From the NCBI GenBank assembly GCA_037389465.1, contig JAZARR010000110.1, positions 2,795,501 to 2,859,500 of the forward strand: 64,000 bases of DNA, given 5' to 3'. This stretch comes from Baylisascaris procyonis. Lineage: Eukaryota > Nematoda > Chromadorea > Rhabditida > Ascarididae. Numbering within the stretch: position 1 is the stretch's first letter; every line of letters begins with the position of its first letter. The notes beneath the pieces were generated by a model that worked only from the letters and a program-made list of their open reading frames with translations, ran no database searches and was not told where the DNA came from. The position numbers were made by a program, and so were the translations under genes. Shown one piece after another: positions 1-13,178 of this stretch.

Positions 1-1054
1 GAAAATATAGTCTCTCATTCGTATCAATGAAAATAATATCACTCATTTACGCATTTCTATGCGCGCAAAACGTTTTACGTTCTTATGGATGTTGTCGCAG
101 AAATACGCAATAATATTTGAACTCAACATGACAGCAGATCGACCAAGAGAAGCGACATTAAAAGAATTTGCTAAGTTGAGTGGAAAGTTGAAAAAAAAAA
201 ATAGTAATAATAAAAAATGCTGCCCGTTTGATTTTCGAGCAATATTTCATCGTTTCTTGTGTAGATGGCTGTAGCATTTAATTTACTCAAAAAAAAAAAA
301 AAGACTCATCTCTCCTCGCTTTTCTTATCGCTATATTTTGTTATAATTCTCCTAAACGCTACGTTGAATTACGTTGAAATATGGTGAATAAATAATTCAA
401 AGAGAGAGAAAACATTTCGATCAAATGAGTTTTATGATGCAAGACAGATAATCCGAAGGCTAGAGGACTATCGTCGCAAAAAAATTAGATCTTCTAACGT
501 AATTTTTTGCGGCATAAAAATAAGAGATATTTGTTGGAGATAAAGCCATAACAGCTTATTGAAAAATCCTAAAATTAATGCATAATAAAAACTAAACATA
601 GAGAGAAATAAATGCTATTCAAAGTATAACTTTGAATAAATCAAAGAATGGAAATTTTCTTATGAAAATGAAAATGAAAATGAAAAAAAAACAAAATTTT
701 ATGAAAATGAAAAAATTTTATGCGAAAAAAAAAAACTTGAAAAAGTGAAAAATCAAGCGTAAAGAAATAGTGCTGTCAGTAGTCGAAACTATTAAAGAAA
801 CGAAAAAGAAAACTCTTCTAAATGTGAAAACAATCAACCGTCTTGCGATGCACATCATCAAATAAAAATCAAGCAATACGAACGACACTCTCATTCGCTT
901 AAAAAATTGTCAATCCTCTTTGCAATGATTCAATACCAGTTTGTGACGTTTATTGCTATGAAGCGTAATATGGCATTCATCCAATTATTTCATTTGTTGT
1001 TTTCAATATAAAAGCACAATTTTATACACTAGAAAATATTTGAATATTTAGAAA
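1..1054. other. AT-rich stretch with no gene seen
   Basis: Non-coding AT-rich sequence with A runs and a short GAAAAT-type simple repeat near 660-720. No open frame with splice sites or a recognisable protein pattern was found on either strand. It forms the left flank of the minisatellite, and the change into the repeat at 1055 is abrupt. Confidence 0.6.
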
Positions 1055-2756
1055 GGTAAAATCGTTCACCCAGGAATGGAAAGGGAAAATCGTTTACCCA
1101 GGAATGGAAAGGGAAAATCGTTTACCCAGGAATGGAAAGGGAAAATCGTTTACCCAGGAATGGAAAGGTAAAATCGTTCACCCAGGAATGGAAAGGTAAA
1201 ATCGTTCACCCAGGAATGGAAAGGGAAAATCGTTTACCCAGGAATGGAAAGGTAAAATCGTTCACCCAGGAATGGAAAGGTAAAATCGTTTACCCAGGAA
1301 TGGAAAGGTAAAATCGTTCACCCAGGAATGGAAAGGTAAAATCGTTTACCCAGGAATGGAAAGGTAAAATCGTTCACCCAGGAATGGAAAGGTAAAATCG
1401 TTCACCCAGGAATGGAAAGGTAAAATCGTTTACCCAGGAATGGAAAGGTAAAATCGTTTACCCAGGAATGGAAAGGTAAAATCGTTCACCCAGGAATGGA
1501 AAGGGAAAATCGTTTACCCAGGAATGGAAAGGTAAAATCGTTCACCCAGGAATGGAAAGGTAAAATCGTTTACCCAGGAATGGAAAGGTAAAATCGTTCA
1601 CCCAGGAATGGAAAGGTAAAATCGTTTACCCAGGAATGGAAAGGTAAAATCGTTCACCCAGGAATGGAAAGGTAAAATCGTTCACCCAGGAATGGAAAGG
1701 TAAAATCGTTTACCCAGGAATGGAAAGGTAAAATCGTTCACCCAGGAATGGAAAGGGAAAATCGTTTACCCAGGAATGGAAAGGTAAAATCGTTCACCCA
1801 GGAATGGAAAGGTAAAATCGTTTACCCAGGAATGGAAAGGTAAAATCGTTCACCCAGGAATGGAAAGGGAAAATCGTTTACCCAGGAATGGAAAGGTAAA
1901 ATCGTTCACCCAGGAATGGAAAGGTAAAATCGTTTACCCAGGAATGGAAAGGTAAAATCGTTCACCCAGGAATGGAAAGGTAAAATCGTTCACCCAGGAA
2001 TGGAAAGGTAAAATCGTTTACCCAGGAATGGAAAGGTAAAATCGTTTACCCAGGAATGGAAAGGTAAAATCGTTCACCCAGGAATGGAAAGGTAAAATCG
2101 TTCACCCAGGAATGGAAAGGTAAAATCGTTTACCCAGGAATGGAAAGGTAAAATCGTTCACCCAGGAATGGAAAGGTAAAATCGTTTACCCAGGAATGGA
2201 AAGGTAAAATCGTTCACCCAGGAATGGAAAGGGAAAATCGTTTACCCAGGAATGGAAAGGTAAAATCGTTCACCCAGGAATGGAAAGGTAAAATCGTTTA
2301 CCCAGGAATGGAAAGGTAAAATCGTTCACCCAGGAATGGAAAGGTAAAATCGTTCACCCAGGAATGGAAAGGTAAAATCGTTCACCCAGGAATGGAAAGG
2401 TAAAATCGTTCACCCAGGAATGGAAAGGTAAAATCGTTTACCCAGGAATGGAAAGGTAAAATCGTTTACCCAGGAATGGAAAGGTAAAATCGTTCACCCA
2501 GGAATGGAAAGGTAAAATCGTTCACCCAGGAATGGAAAGGTAAAATCGTTTACCCAGGAATGGAAAGGTAAAATCGTTCACCCAGGAATGGAAAGGTAAA
2601 ATCGTTTACCCAGGAATGGAAAGGTAAAATCGTTTACCCAGGAATGGAAAGGTAAAATCGTTCACCCAGGAATGGAAAGGTAAAATCGTTCACCCAGGAA
2701 TGGAAAGGTAAAATCGTTTACCCAGGAATGGAAAGGTAAAATCGTTTACCCAGGAA
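1055..2756. repeat. 28-bp minisatellite, 61 units
   Basis: The array has 60 complete 28-bp units and a final 22-bp partial unit, with no insertion or deletion: unit starts fall exactly every 28 bases from 1055 to 2735. A unit begins GGTAAAATCGTTCACCC and ends CAGGAATGGAAA. Only two positions vary: the third base (GGT or GGG) and the base in TTC/TTT. I counted 32 GGT+TTC, 21 GGT+TTT and 8 GGG+TTT units, and no GGG+TTC unit. The unit length is not a multiple of three and TAA occurs in it, so every plus frame is closed; the reverse strand is also closed. The array is therefore non-coding. Such uniformity suggests recent expansion or homogenisation. The true copy number may differ from that in the assembly. 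Confidence 0.97.
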
Positions 2757-5700
2757 ACTATATCAAGTAAACTTTTTTTTTTAATTTATTGCATTGAAAA
2801 AAAAAAGATTACGAAACATCAATATTTATATTTTATTTTCAACAATGAAACCTTAATATTTATGAAAATTTATGGAATAAGAATAGTAGAAAAAAAAGTG
2901 CTAAATGAGGCGAAAATTTTCATAGAATAAGATAGAAATATCGAGCAATCTTGATTACTTCAATGAACGTAAAATAATTGCTGAGCTATTCAACGCATAC
3001 CTAGCCATATCTCATATCGCTTAATGTTTGTGTTTGCCATTCAGACAACCAAATAAGTGTCCAATAATTAGATGAGCCAATAAACATCGCAATCCTATCC
3101 TGAAATAGGTTTATTTCTCATTGTTTTTCAACAAAGAATAAACAGAAATGAGGCGCAGAAAAAACGTATTAAAAGGAAATAGGTACTGCAGTAATTAATT
3201 TACTACATAGCACCTCATCAAAAAGAGAAAAGACTTATTTAACTATAAAGCTTTCCCTTTTGAAGCAACAAGAAAAATAGAATTCCATATGGTTTATTTA
3301 ATTTATTCGGACCATTGCAGAAAAAAAACGGGAGATTTTTTTTTTTCAAAAATTAACATTTAATTTTATTAAATTAAAGCAAAAACGATATATTATTCGA
3401 GTAATGTAGTATTCGAATAATTAGAACGAAGCATTAAATTTGCATATGCAAAACCAAATAGACATACAAAACAAACAAACGGCACTATAGCTAAGCACAT
3501 AAAAAAAAAAACGATAATGGAAACGTCTCTATATAAAAAAAAGAATAATCCAAATAAGGATATTTTTTGCATTCATAAAATTACATTTTTAAAAAAAGGT
3601 TAGAAAATAATTCAACTCATAAAAAGAGGAAAAATTAGTTCCTTTTATTTATGTCGATTTGATAATTCGCGCTGAGGAAATACAAAAAATAAAAAAAATA
3701 AAATAAAATAAAATTTAGTGAGCATAAAGTACCGATAAAGACGATGACCACCGCTACGAAATTTCGAACTGATCCATCGATTACTCTATGCTCACCTAAA
3801 GGCAGCTATACTCCTTAAACCCTCCCCCCCCCCTCCAACCCCTCCTTGCCTGTCCTTTTAAAAAACGAATCTTCTGCAAGAATTTCTAAGAATTGTTGAA
3901 TTAGTTTAAAATGATTGCAATATTTCGAAAATTTTATTATTTGCTAATAAATTGTGAAATCCGTTGACGCGATAAAAAGATTTGCAAAAGCACATATTGT
4001 GCCAATTCTTTTTTATACATTTGTTCTCTTAGAATATTTATTGCGAATGTAAATTTTTATTTTAAAAAAAAAAATGCGCAAAAAGTAAAAATCCCTCGTA
4101 AAAGGAAACATTTCAATTGAGAGTTCAACACTTAATAGAACTGGTTATTCACAAACACTGTAATATCAGCTGCAATTTCGTTCGAGAATGCAAAAAATGT
4201 ATCTTAATTTACGGTAGGAAAAAGTTTACGGTAGGAAAATACAAAAGTTACAAAAATAGTTTACAATTAATCAAATAGAAAGAAAAATACTACAGTTTTT
4301 GTAGTAAATTAGAGTTTTTTAGTACAACTATTCTACAATCTGAGAAACGTAACATACAACGAGCAAAAATAAATATGCAAATAACGAAATTAAATATGAA
4401 AATTGCGAAAACAAGTTTATAAATCATGAAAATAAATATGCAAATGGAAAAAAAAAGGTATACAAATACGAAAAACAAATATACAAAGAGCAAAATTAAT
4501 ATTATACTAAATTTTTCTCACTCACTATTATTATAATAGGGATGAAATTTTGCTAAAAAATTTCAATAAAGATAAGAAATATTAACGATTAATCAAATGC
4601 GATAATAATAAAAATTCAATTCATAACTTCTATTAGTAATTTCTATGAAATTTGATCATAAAAAAGTTTATTTCAAATTTATTTGAATATCTTAAATCTC
4701 AGAAGTGAATAGCTAGCAAGGAACAACTGTTCGATGAACTTATCAAGTACAAATGAAGAAGCTTTCAGCGCAACTGTTCATCTACATCGTAATAATCGTT
4801 TCATTTATATTTGTACTTTGAAATAATCGGCAATAAATTACTGTAAACAAATTAATTACGTAGATTATTTATGTTGTTTTATTTGAAATATCTCAATCAA
4901 AATTATTTTGACGGTTTATTTCGTGAACTTTGCTATCCATTAGTGTTCTTTTCAATTCTTCTTTGATAAAAAAGTGAGAGAGAGAGAAAGAGGGAACGAA
5001 GTATAGTTCAAACTTTGTATTCTTATTTTACCTTCAATTCTTAGTAGATAACAAAACAGGTTGGTGGAGAGGGGTGGTTATATTTTAAATACTGTACTCT
5101 TAAGGCGAAAAAGGGGAGGGTGGAGATATATTTTTATTACCGATGGAAATGAACGTCATCAAAAACTTGTGAGCTATAAGGCAGCCTTATGATGGTGTCG
5201 GTAAATGGCATCAACACAGTACGATAGTAATTGTTGTTGACAGCTTAGACGTGCTATTCATATACTCCTCGGCAAAACGCGTTCCAATCTACAACGATAC
5301 AATATCGCCTCTCACCAAATCAACTATTCCAAAATATCAATCAAAAAAAATGAAAAAAAAACATTTTTTTCAATGAAAATTTTGTGATAAATATTAGAAT
5401 ATGACACAAAAAAATTGCTAGAAAAATCAACAAATATAATAAAATAATAAATGAAATATTTGCGAAAGAAAGAAAAAAAAAGCTAAAATAATAGAAAATA
5501 TGCTAAAATCTAAGGAAATTGTTTTAAATAGCATATTTGCGCTCATAATGCGCCAATATTTCATTTAAAAAAATGCAAATCTTTTATAACGAAAAAGGTT
5601 AATTAAAGATGTGAAAAAATTTGATGGATAATGTAATACAATCGTATCGTAGATTTCTGATGACGAAAGTTCGAGATGCATTAGCGTTAAAAGTTTTTCT

Positions 5701-6045
5701 CTTTTTTTTTTCGCTCATTTGATTAGCGCTAATAAAATTGAATTGTGAGGATTTGTTTGCAGCAATTATTTTTTTTTCAGTCAATGGAAAATATTATTTT
5801 CAGCTTAAATCACTTTTGCCGTCGAATGGTTTTCGAAAAAAAAAAGAGTGCAAATTTGATAAGCAAGTAAGTGCTATTTTCTTGTTCACGAAGATATCGA
5901 TGAAATTTTATCGTCGCTACACTCTACGAGAGGCAATTTATAACCATCTTTTAAAAAAAAAAAGTGGAAATATCGACGCATTTAAAGGTTTTCAAAAAAA
6001 AAATTATTTGGGTAACAAAAAAGCGGTCAGACTTTGAATAATTTT

Positions 6046-6190
6046 AAAAACGCATATATAACAGCCAGTTGTAAATATATAAATATACAAATATATAAGT
6101 ATATAAATGTATAAATAATCATATATGTATATGCATATATTTAATTTATATTTATATACTTAATATTTATATATTTATATATCTATATTG
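6046..6190. repeat. AT-rich low-complexity stretch
   Basis: Almost pure A/T sequence of ATATAAAT, ATATACAA and TATATTTA words, with locally self-complementary segments. It is a simple low-complexity repeat with no coding potential. Confidence 0.75.
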
Positions 6191-9100
6191 CTTCGGTTTA
6201 TAGCTCATACCTGACAGGTAATAATTTCTGAGGCACTATGTAGATGAACAGATTAGCGATCAGATGAGAGTGAAAGCTTTAAAGTGAATAGAGAATTGTA
6301 ATTGCATGCGATCAAACAAAAAAAAAAAAAAAAAAGAAATCACACTTTCTAAACGTTGAATTTTCCGGACTAGAAAATTTGTCGCTCATAAAAGAAAAAA
6401 AAAAAGGAGCGGAAAAAAAACTTCGATTTGACAAATAAAAAAAAATAGCGAAAATAACTTCGATTTGACAATAAAAGCAAAAAACCAAAAAAAAAACCTT
6501 CAATTCGACGATAACAAATCAACGTGCATAATCGATAATGCAAGTATAGTGAAATTTTAAAAAATATATAATATTGGTTGATATACTATAAAGATCAGAA
6601 CAAACTACATTGACACTACAAAGAGTTTGAGTGGTTTAAACCGTAAATGATCTCCAAAAAAAAAAGCAATTTAGACTTATTATACTTATAGATTCAAGCC
6701 ATCCGATCAGCGTGGTACCTGTTCACCTTCCCCACATGTTACCCTTCCAACGAAACCTATTCAAACATTAATTACTCTTCAAAGGAACTCGAATATCATC
6801 TTTAAATTACCTACCCGACTGGTAAAGTATATTAATTGCTAAGGTATTTTATACCCTCAAAATTTGAGAAAAAAAAATTAATTCGCTAAATAAAAAAATT
6901 TAAAAAAGATTTTGAGTAATCCTAAATATGAATACTATCAAATGACTGGAATGTTGAAATATACATAAATGATGGAATATACATCTTAAATTTGAAGGCG
7001 TTTAAGAAGTCGATAAAGCGTCGACGAAATAATTCGCGTGAATGTAATTCAAAGAGAGACGAGAAAGTATGTGAGAAAATACGAGAAACGCTGAAAGGGG
7101 ACCGGTCGGTTCCATTCTTTTAGTTGTGAATATTGAGGAGTGGTGTGGTAATCAACTTTTGAAGCGAACAGAACACACATCTTATTCGTATCAAAAACAA
7201 ATGAAAATAGTGCGACAAAAATTTTTCGCAGAAAATGTTGAAAATTTTTAAACACATACATACATACACGCATAAATTTACGTTTTATTTCAATTCGATG
7301 CATTTTTTTGTCTTTTCTTTGAAAATTTTTTCCTCCTTAAATTTTCCGTTTACTCGTCTTTTTTTTTTGCTTTTTGCTTTTTTCAAGTGATAGTGAAGAA
7401 ATGGGAAAAGTACAGAAACCGATAGAAGAGATTAACTTGAGAAAAACAAAACGATGAAATAATTTTTAAACGGAAATTTTTATTTTTTATTCTTCAGCGG
7501 ATATGATGTGTGAAATTTCTCATTGTTTAATGATTTGTTTTTATCAATTTTTTTTCCAGCCCAATCATTTTATCAGCTATCACTTCAATTTATAATTCCA
7601 TTGATAATTGATAGCTTCAAAAATTAGCTCAATATTTAGTATTAGCTTCCGACAAGTTTTACAAAATTAGATGTAGGTTGTATGAGGGTTTTGTGTGTGT
7701 ACACTTTCTTTGACTGAGAAAAAGTAAAGAAAAATGGTGAATGAGGAAAAGGAGAGGTGAATTGGAAGCCATAAAGAGTAGAATCAACGATAGAAAAGCA
7801 TGTCACCTTTTTTTTTTCAATTATCAGCATCTTCTTTTTATTTTCAAAGTAACAAATTTATCACTAAATAGTTTTTCATCGTTTCGAATTTTAACCGAAT
7901 TAAAGAGCATTATTGATGAAGAAAACAGGAATTTCAGCAATTACAATGTGCACTTTTTAAATGAAAACCTTGAAAAACATTACTTTCGATGCATTAATAA
8001 ATATTTTAAAATTTCCTCCATTTTTTTTTTGATTTTTTGATTTTTACTAATGTTTACATCATTTACTAATGGAAATAATAGCAACACTTAATAATATTTT
8101 CAAATTCAACAACATAAAAAACAGTCTTATGATAAAAATTAGAAATTTTTTTCAGTTTTTTTTTTGTAAGGACATAATTTTTATTGTTTTTCTTTTAAAA
8201 CGGGAAAAAATGCGTGAATAAGTTTATTTAAATAATAAGTTTAGGTTTAATGAATAAAATTTTATAATTCTTATTTATATTTTCAACTATACTATTACTT
8301 AGAATCTATCAAAGATTTTAAAATAATAATACAATCCTTTTCTCATCTCTTCCCTCCTATATTATCTGATAATGCATCAGTGTTTAAATCATCTACAAAT
8401 ACCAAAAAAAACCCTTTTCGATGAAGTTGCAATGGAAAAAAAAAGATTAAAATTTGTCATTTTGTTATAAAACGATATAAAATTGCATAAAATATTACAA
8501 TCAATATTTATATAAATGAGAGATGAGAAGATTTCTTAATTGTTCGAGTGTCAAAATCGAAATAGAAGTGGTAGTTTTATTGCATCTATATCAATCAAAA
8601 ACGTCACTCATTGAAAATCCCCTAAGGATATAAACGCGTGATATGGAGTCGAAATCGAAAATATATAGTGCCAAACTAAGCTTTCGTTATTCTCTCTCAT
8701 TTTCTTTTTCTTTTTTTTTTTTAAATTACGGAAGCTTCTAAATATATTTGAATTACTCCTATAATACAAAAAAAAATTTTTAGTGTAAGTTCGTTTCATG
8801 TTTTATAGTTCAAATAATTCATCAACGAATTAATTCAACTAATATGAAATTGAATCCTGCAATAAGTGCTGTAAAATTAGTGGCAAAATTGTGAAAAAAA
8901 TATAGCTATCCTGGGGAAAAAAAACATTGTAATTGTAAAGAAAAAAATTGTAATTCAAAATCATATAAAATCGAACGATACTCACTGAAGAAATTTTGTA
9001 AATTTCATAAATTTTTTAACAATTTCCGTTCAATTACAATGAATAAATATGCGATTAGTAAAGATAAATTAAAAACAAGAATTGCAAACAATCGAATATA

Positions 9101-10009
9101 AATAAAAATTAAAAAAAAAATTCGAACAAAAAAATAAACATACAATAAAAAATTACCTATTTCGTGCTCATCGAAGTAATGAAAAACACTGAACGTAGTA
9201 ATTTCTATAAGATAATTGACTTAATAGTTTCTACGAGATGGAGATTTAAACGAGATATCGCTGAATAATGGAATAGTAGTTGGATTGCGACAGAATTCCT
9301 GATCCCTTCTTGAATCGAATTATGTAAGACTTTTCCATAAAATTACTAGCTTCATCCAAGCATATCGCGTTACTTAAATTACATATTAATCGAAAAATGA
9401 ATAAAGTCTTGCATTACAATCAAAAAAAAAAAAAAAAAAAAATTGCAAAAGAAAATATTAAGAGACGCACTTATGCAAATGTGAGCCGCAATGCAATCAA
9501 AAATTTTTTTTTCTAAAATTAGGTATCCTTATTTGTCAAAAAAAAAAAAACTAGAAATTTTTCATCTTCATAAAGTTTTTTATAAAAACAAAAAAAAAAC
9601 AAACAATATCGTAAATCTAAATTTCACTTATTGAATAAACGTTTATTTTTATTTCAAAAATTGTAATCTTATATTTGTTAAATATAATTTTTGAGAAAAA
9701 AATATAAAAATATGTCTAAAAAAATAACAACTCTAATTCATCTCATAATAAATTTATTATCAAAAAATATATTTTAAAATTATTTTATATTAATAATAAA
9801 AGAATGTATTAAAAGTTTCTATCATATGATAGCTGTCACTATTTAAGCAGCAAACATCCTAAAAGCAAACAAATGAAATGACTAAAAAAAAACTTCGATT
9901 GCACTGATAAATGAGGAAAAGAAGCATTCGACGACGCTAAAAGTGCATTCATACTTCACAATGATACAAATAGCATGTTCACTTGTGATCAATTGCCATA
10001 TACCCTCTT

Positions 10010-10125
10010 CCTTATTTCCCATTACTTCCTCCCCCTTTCATTACCCGTTATCCCTTCCCAACACTCTATCCCCCTTCCATTACCTCCTACCCCCTTTCCC
10101 CAAATCTCACTCTCACCTTTTGCTT
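10010..10125. repeat. Pyrimidine-rich tract
   Basis: C and T make up most of the plus strand here, with recurring CATTACCT/CCCCCTTTC-like words. The plus-strand open frame across it is Ser/Pro/Leu-rich only because of this composition. Similar homopyrimidine or homopurine blocks recur across the window (near 13180, 15230, 18020, 30505, 40320, 50880 and 63890). Confidence 0.7.
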
Positions 10126-10540
10126 CTAACATATTACCAATCGAATTTTAAACAACAGTTTATAACTTTTTAGTTCATCGTATATGCGAGTGACCATATT
10201 TGAAAATCTTCAAATAAAATTTAAATGAATTTTTTTTTGCCGCAATTTGATGACATTGTTCACCTTAACCTAATTCGATGCAGAAATATTCCATTTACTA
10301 GTAAAATTTATGAAAAATATTCGGCTAAATATTCTTCAATCATAAATTTATAATAATTGAAGACAATCCTATCATTTTATTTAAACGATAATATGGAGAA
10401 TTATTCAAAGATGAGTTCCTATACGTTAATGATTAGTAACGTGAAAAAGAAAAAAAAAGATATCAAGAAAAATAGAGATTTTAAATGCGAATAGCAAAAT
10501 TGGGAATTAAATTTACCTATAGATGTATTTAGGCACGTAG

Positions 10541-10593
10541 AGAACAAAGAGAGAAAGGGAGAGAGAGAGGGAGAGAGAGGGAGAGAGGGAGAG
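10541..10593. repeat. (GA)n microsatellite
   Basis: Interrupted GAGAGAGGGAGA repeat. Its reverse complement gives the Ser/Leu-rich tail that follows the candidate signal-peptide exon in the same minus-strand frame, which implies that any real exon ends before this tract. Confidence 0.9.
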
Positions 10594-10624
10594 ATAAAGC
10601 AACAATTGCAATTGAATTGCATAC
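10594..10624. other. Possible donor side of candidate exon
   Basis: Short piece between the GA tract and the candidate minus-strand exon. It includes the GTATGC that would act as a 5' splice site on the minus strand. No other signal is seen. Confidence 0.2.
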
Positions 10625-10800
10625 GTCTGATCGGTGGATGGGAAGTTTTGTGGATTGGCAAAAGCAAGAGAAGGAGGATGTGTCGTCAAAGAATTATGAA
10701 TGGTGTCTTGGGAGATGGCATCCGTTTGGCGAACGGATCGTGCAACAAACTCTGCAAATGCTATAAGCAGTAGGCACATAGCCTTCTCAAGTGTGGGCAT
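10625..10800 (-). CDS. Candidate first exon with signal peptide
   Basis: Unrecognised and weakly supported. Reading leftwards from the ATG at 10800, 58 codons are open up to a possible GTATGC donor (10624 and below), leaving phase 2. The first 20 residues contain MCLLLIAFAEFVA, a typical signal-peptide hydrophobic core, followed by RSVRQTDA. The rest is Ser/Thr/Pro/Gln-rich. The start has a good AAAAGAATG context. Base composition is more balanced than in the surrounding AT-rich DNA, with few homopolymers. A perfect TGACGTCA site lies 75 bases upstream of the start. I found no downstream exon, so this could be a chance frame. If real, a secreted or neuropeptide-type precursor would fit, but that is inference. 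Confidence 0.25.
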
Positions 10801-10874
10801 TCTTTTCACGCATTTACGATACGAACAACCAACCAACCAGCCAGCTGCTTGCTAGTTGTTGTGCTCTTCTCATA

Positions 10875-10882
10875 TGACGTCA
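10875..10882. promoter_or_regulatory. CRE palindrome TGACGTCA
   Basis: Perfect eight-base cAMP response element, the binding site of CREB/ATF bZIP factors, in the context ATATGACGTCATCTG. It lies 75 bases upstream of the candidate signal-peptide exon on the minus strand. Function is inferred from the motif alone. Confidence 0.4.
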
Positions 10883-11853
10883 TCTGGCTTGTTTAGTGGA
10901 GAAAATTTTTTTGTTTTGTTTTTTTTGCGAATGAGAAAATTTTCGAAAAAAAAACATGCCTTATTAGATCTTTCAAACTGCATTTTTCTGAGAAGATAAT
11001 TAAGCTTTTTTGGGGCGGAAAAACCACTCTAAATATATGAGCAAAAATAAATAAAAAAGCAGCGATATTGTAAATAAAAAAGAAATAAAAATAAATAAAT
11101 AAATTTCAGGAATCTAATAACGTTTAAAAAATTCGTTTCTTTTTTCATCTTTTTGTTTTTCTGAACGTCTAGGCGAAGAAAATGACCTCTTCTATACCAA
11201 TCAACCCTTCCTCATTAACTCTGATCCTTTTCATCAAAAAAAAAACTTGAAAAAACGATAGCGCTTCGAAAACTATAGTACACTAAAATTTCTAAGATGA
11301 AAATGGACCCAATAACACTCTTTTCTATAAAAATCTCTTGAAAATTTATGATCACATTGGGTTTTACTACAAATTGTGTACGATATCTAATTCCAAGTGT
11401 ATAATATGACTGAAAAAGGTTTTCTGCTTATTTCGTACGCAACAAAAAAAAAAGTTTGCTTCAAAAATCTAGAGATTTTTTGCCTCGTTTTTAGCGTTCT
11501 TATAACAATCTTCTAAAAAGTTCAGCCGAAATACAAGTTAATATTGTAGATTTGAATAAATTTGAGCAGTGAAATTTCGTCGACATGAATTGAGCCGATT
11601 AACACCGATCGAAACGAATTAACTTACGCAAATTACATTTAAGCCTACAGCTAGCAGCTACTATACTCTCTACTCACTAAGATTAAAGCAATTTTCATCG
11701 ATGGCTTTTTTAATTTATAACTCAAAAAAAAATAGATTTGCAAAAAATATGAAACATTAGATAACCACTAAAAAAACTCAAAATACGGAGGCGGTGAAAG
11801 TGGAATGGGAAAGGGTCGTCGAGAGTGAATGAAGAAGTTGAAGAGCTTCGATT

Positions 11854-11915
11854 CCATTCTTCACCAATAATATATTTTTTTTCACCATTCTTCACCAATA
11901 ATATATTTTTCCTCA
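11854..11915. repeat. 31-bp direct duplication
   Basis: Two adjacent copies, with a period of 31 bases, of a segment containing CCATTCTTCACCAATAATAT. The copies differ by little more than their T-run lengths. This is a recent tandem duplication in non-coding DNA. Confidence 0.85.
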
Positions 11916-12439
11916 TATCCTTCGTAGAACTTTTTTTTTGTAAATTTAATAATCATTTAACTCCTTATATATTTATTATCTTACCCTGCAGGTATGCATA
12001 TGAAAAATTATTCAATTTTCATGAATAAATATAGGATGCAGGTAGTTCGTTCCACGTTAACTCTTATCCTTGTTTCCCGTTCTTAATTCCCAGAGTTTTT
12101 TTTTTTGAGTTTCGGTTAAGAAACAATCCGAGAGCACGTGCTATCTTGGATTCGGCGTTGTAAACGACTAAAAACCTCAGCTTTACACATCGTCACGTAA
12201 ACAAGTGAAAAAAAAGTTCTATTTAAACAATGCTTGAGATGAAGCGTTCATTCTAACGCAAAAAAACCCCCCACTAGCAATGAGAGAGGTTTTTAACTCT
12301 TCAGCAATGAGATATAGGTGAAAATCAATGTAAGAATTAATTACTGATAAAGAAAATGATAAATTTGATAAAGAGATATTCGATTAAAAAATTTCAGATC
12401 GAATTTTATTAGTCAAAAGTTTAGAAGAGGTGCGTATCT

Positions 12440-12688
12440 ATACATGTGTGCGTATATGAATGAATATGTATACGTGTATTTATTATATGGGTACAGGTGT
12501 GCATATATCATATATAAATGCATGTGCACGTATGAATGCAAATATTTGAGTGTGCGTATGTGTTTGTGTGTGTGTGCGTGCGTATGTCAGTGTATGCTCT
12601 CTACGTGTGCTCACATGTATGCGCCCGTATGTATTTGTGCGTATAGTCTGTGTCTATGTCCGTGTCTGTGTCTGTATCTATGTCTGTC

Positions 12689-12745
<57 letters not shown>

Positions 12746-12830
12746 GCACATATTTATCTGTGCGTACGTGTGTGTTTCTCTGCGTGCATATATGTATGCA
12801 TATACGTGTGTATCTGAACAGCAGTACTGC
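12440..12830. repeat. TG-rich and TA simple-sequence block
   Basis: Mixture of TGTGTG, GTATGTAT and TGTCTG words around a pure (TA)n run at 12693-12735. It creates 60-130 codon open frames in several frames on both strands, rich in Tyr/Ile or Cys/Val. These are composition artefacts. Confidence 0.9.
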
Positions 12831-13178
12831 AAAGACTGAAAAAAAAAACGAGATAGCTAACTGTGACATTGCTTCAGGAATCACTCTCGATCCGCATTAA
12901 AAAAAGGCCTATTCTCGTCTCTCAAAGGAGCGCATCATTCATCATCAATCAAATCCTCTTTACTTTCATTATTTATGCAAAAAACTTTCTCATCATTCCC
13001 GTTATTATAAAAATCGAAAAAATAAACAACAAAATGAGCGAAAAAAATTTTTAAAAAAACACGAAATTCAACCTTTTTATTTAGATACATTAGCTAATGT
13101 TCAACTAAAGTTTCTAAGTGTTTTTGGACAATTTTTGATAAAACGATACACGATGTACTTCACAAGTTATCGCAAAAA

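Larger units (their letters stand above)
2757..10540. other. Gene-poor AT-rich region
   Basis: About 7.8 kb without a gene I can support. Open frames are short and come from A or T runs. It contains a C-rich patch with a run of ten C (3824-3833), a GA tract near 4975-4995, an AT palindromic stretch at 6046-6190, repeated ACTTCGATTTGACA segments near 6418-6470, and a pyrimidine-rich block at 10010-10125. No RNA gene or transposon protein was recognised. Confidence 0.55.

Noticed and set aside
1055..2756. CRISPR-like array
   Set aside because: The 28-bp units are directly adjacent with no spacers, and the genome is eukaryotic. It is an ordinary tandem minisatellite.
5258..5312. IVVDW-like lipase motif on the minus strand
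   Set aside because: Only about 18 codons are open and the neighbouring catalytic blocks of the lipase family are absent. Probably coincidence.
12444..12900. Cys/Tyr-rich proteins of 116-131 residues
   Set aside because: The frames run through TG and TA simple sequence in several overlapping frames and have no start context or splice support.
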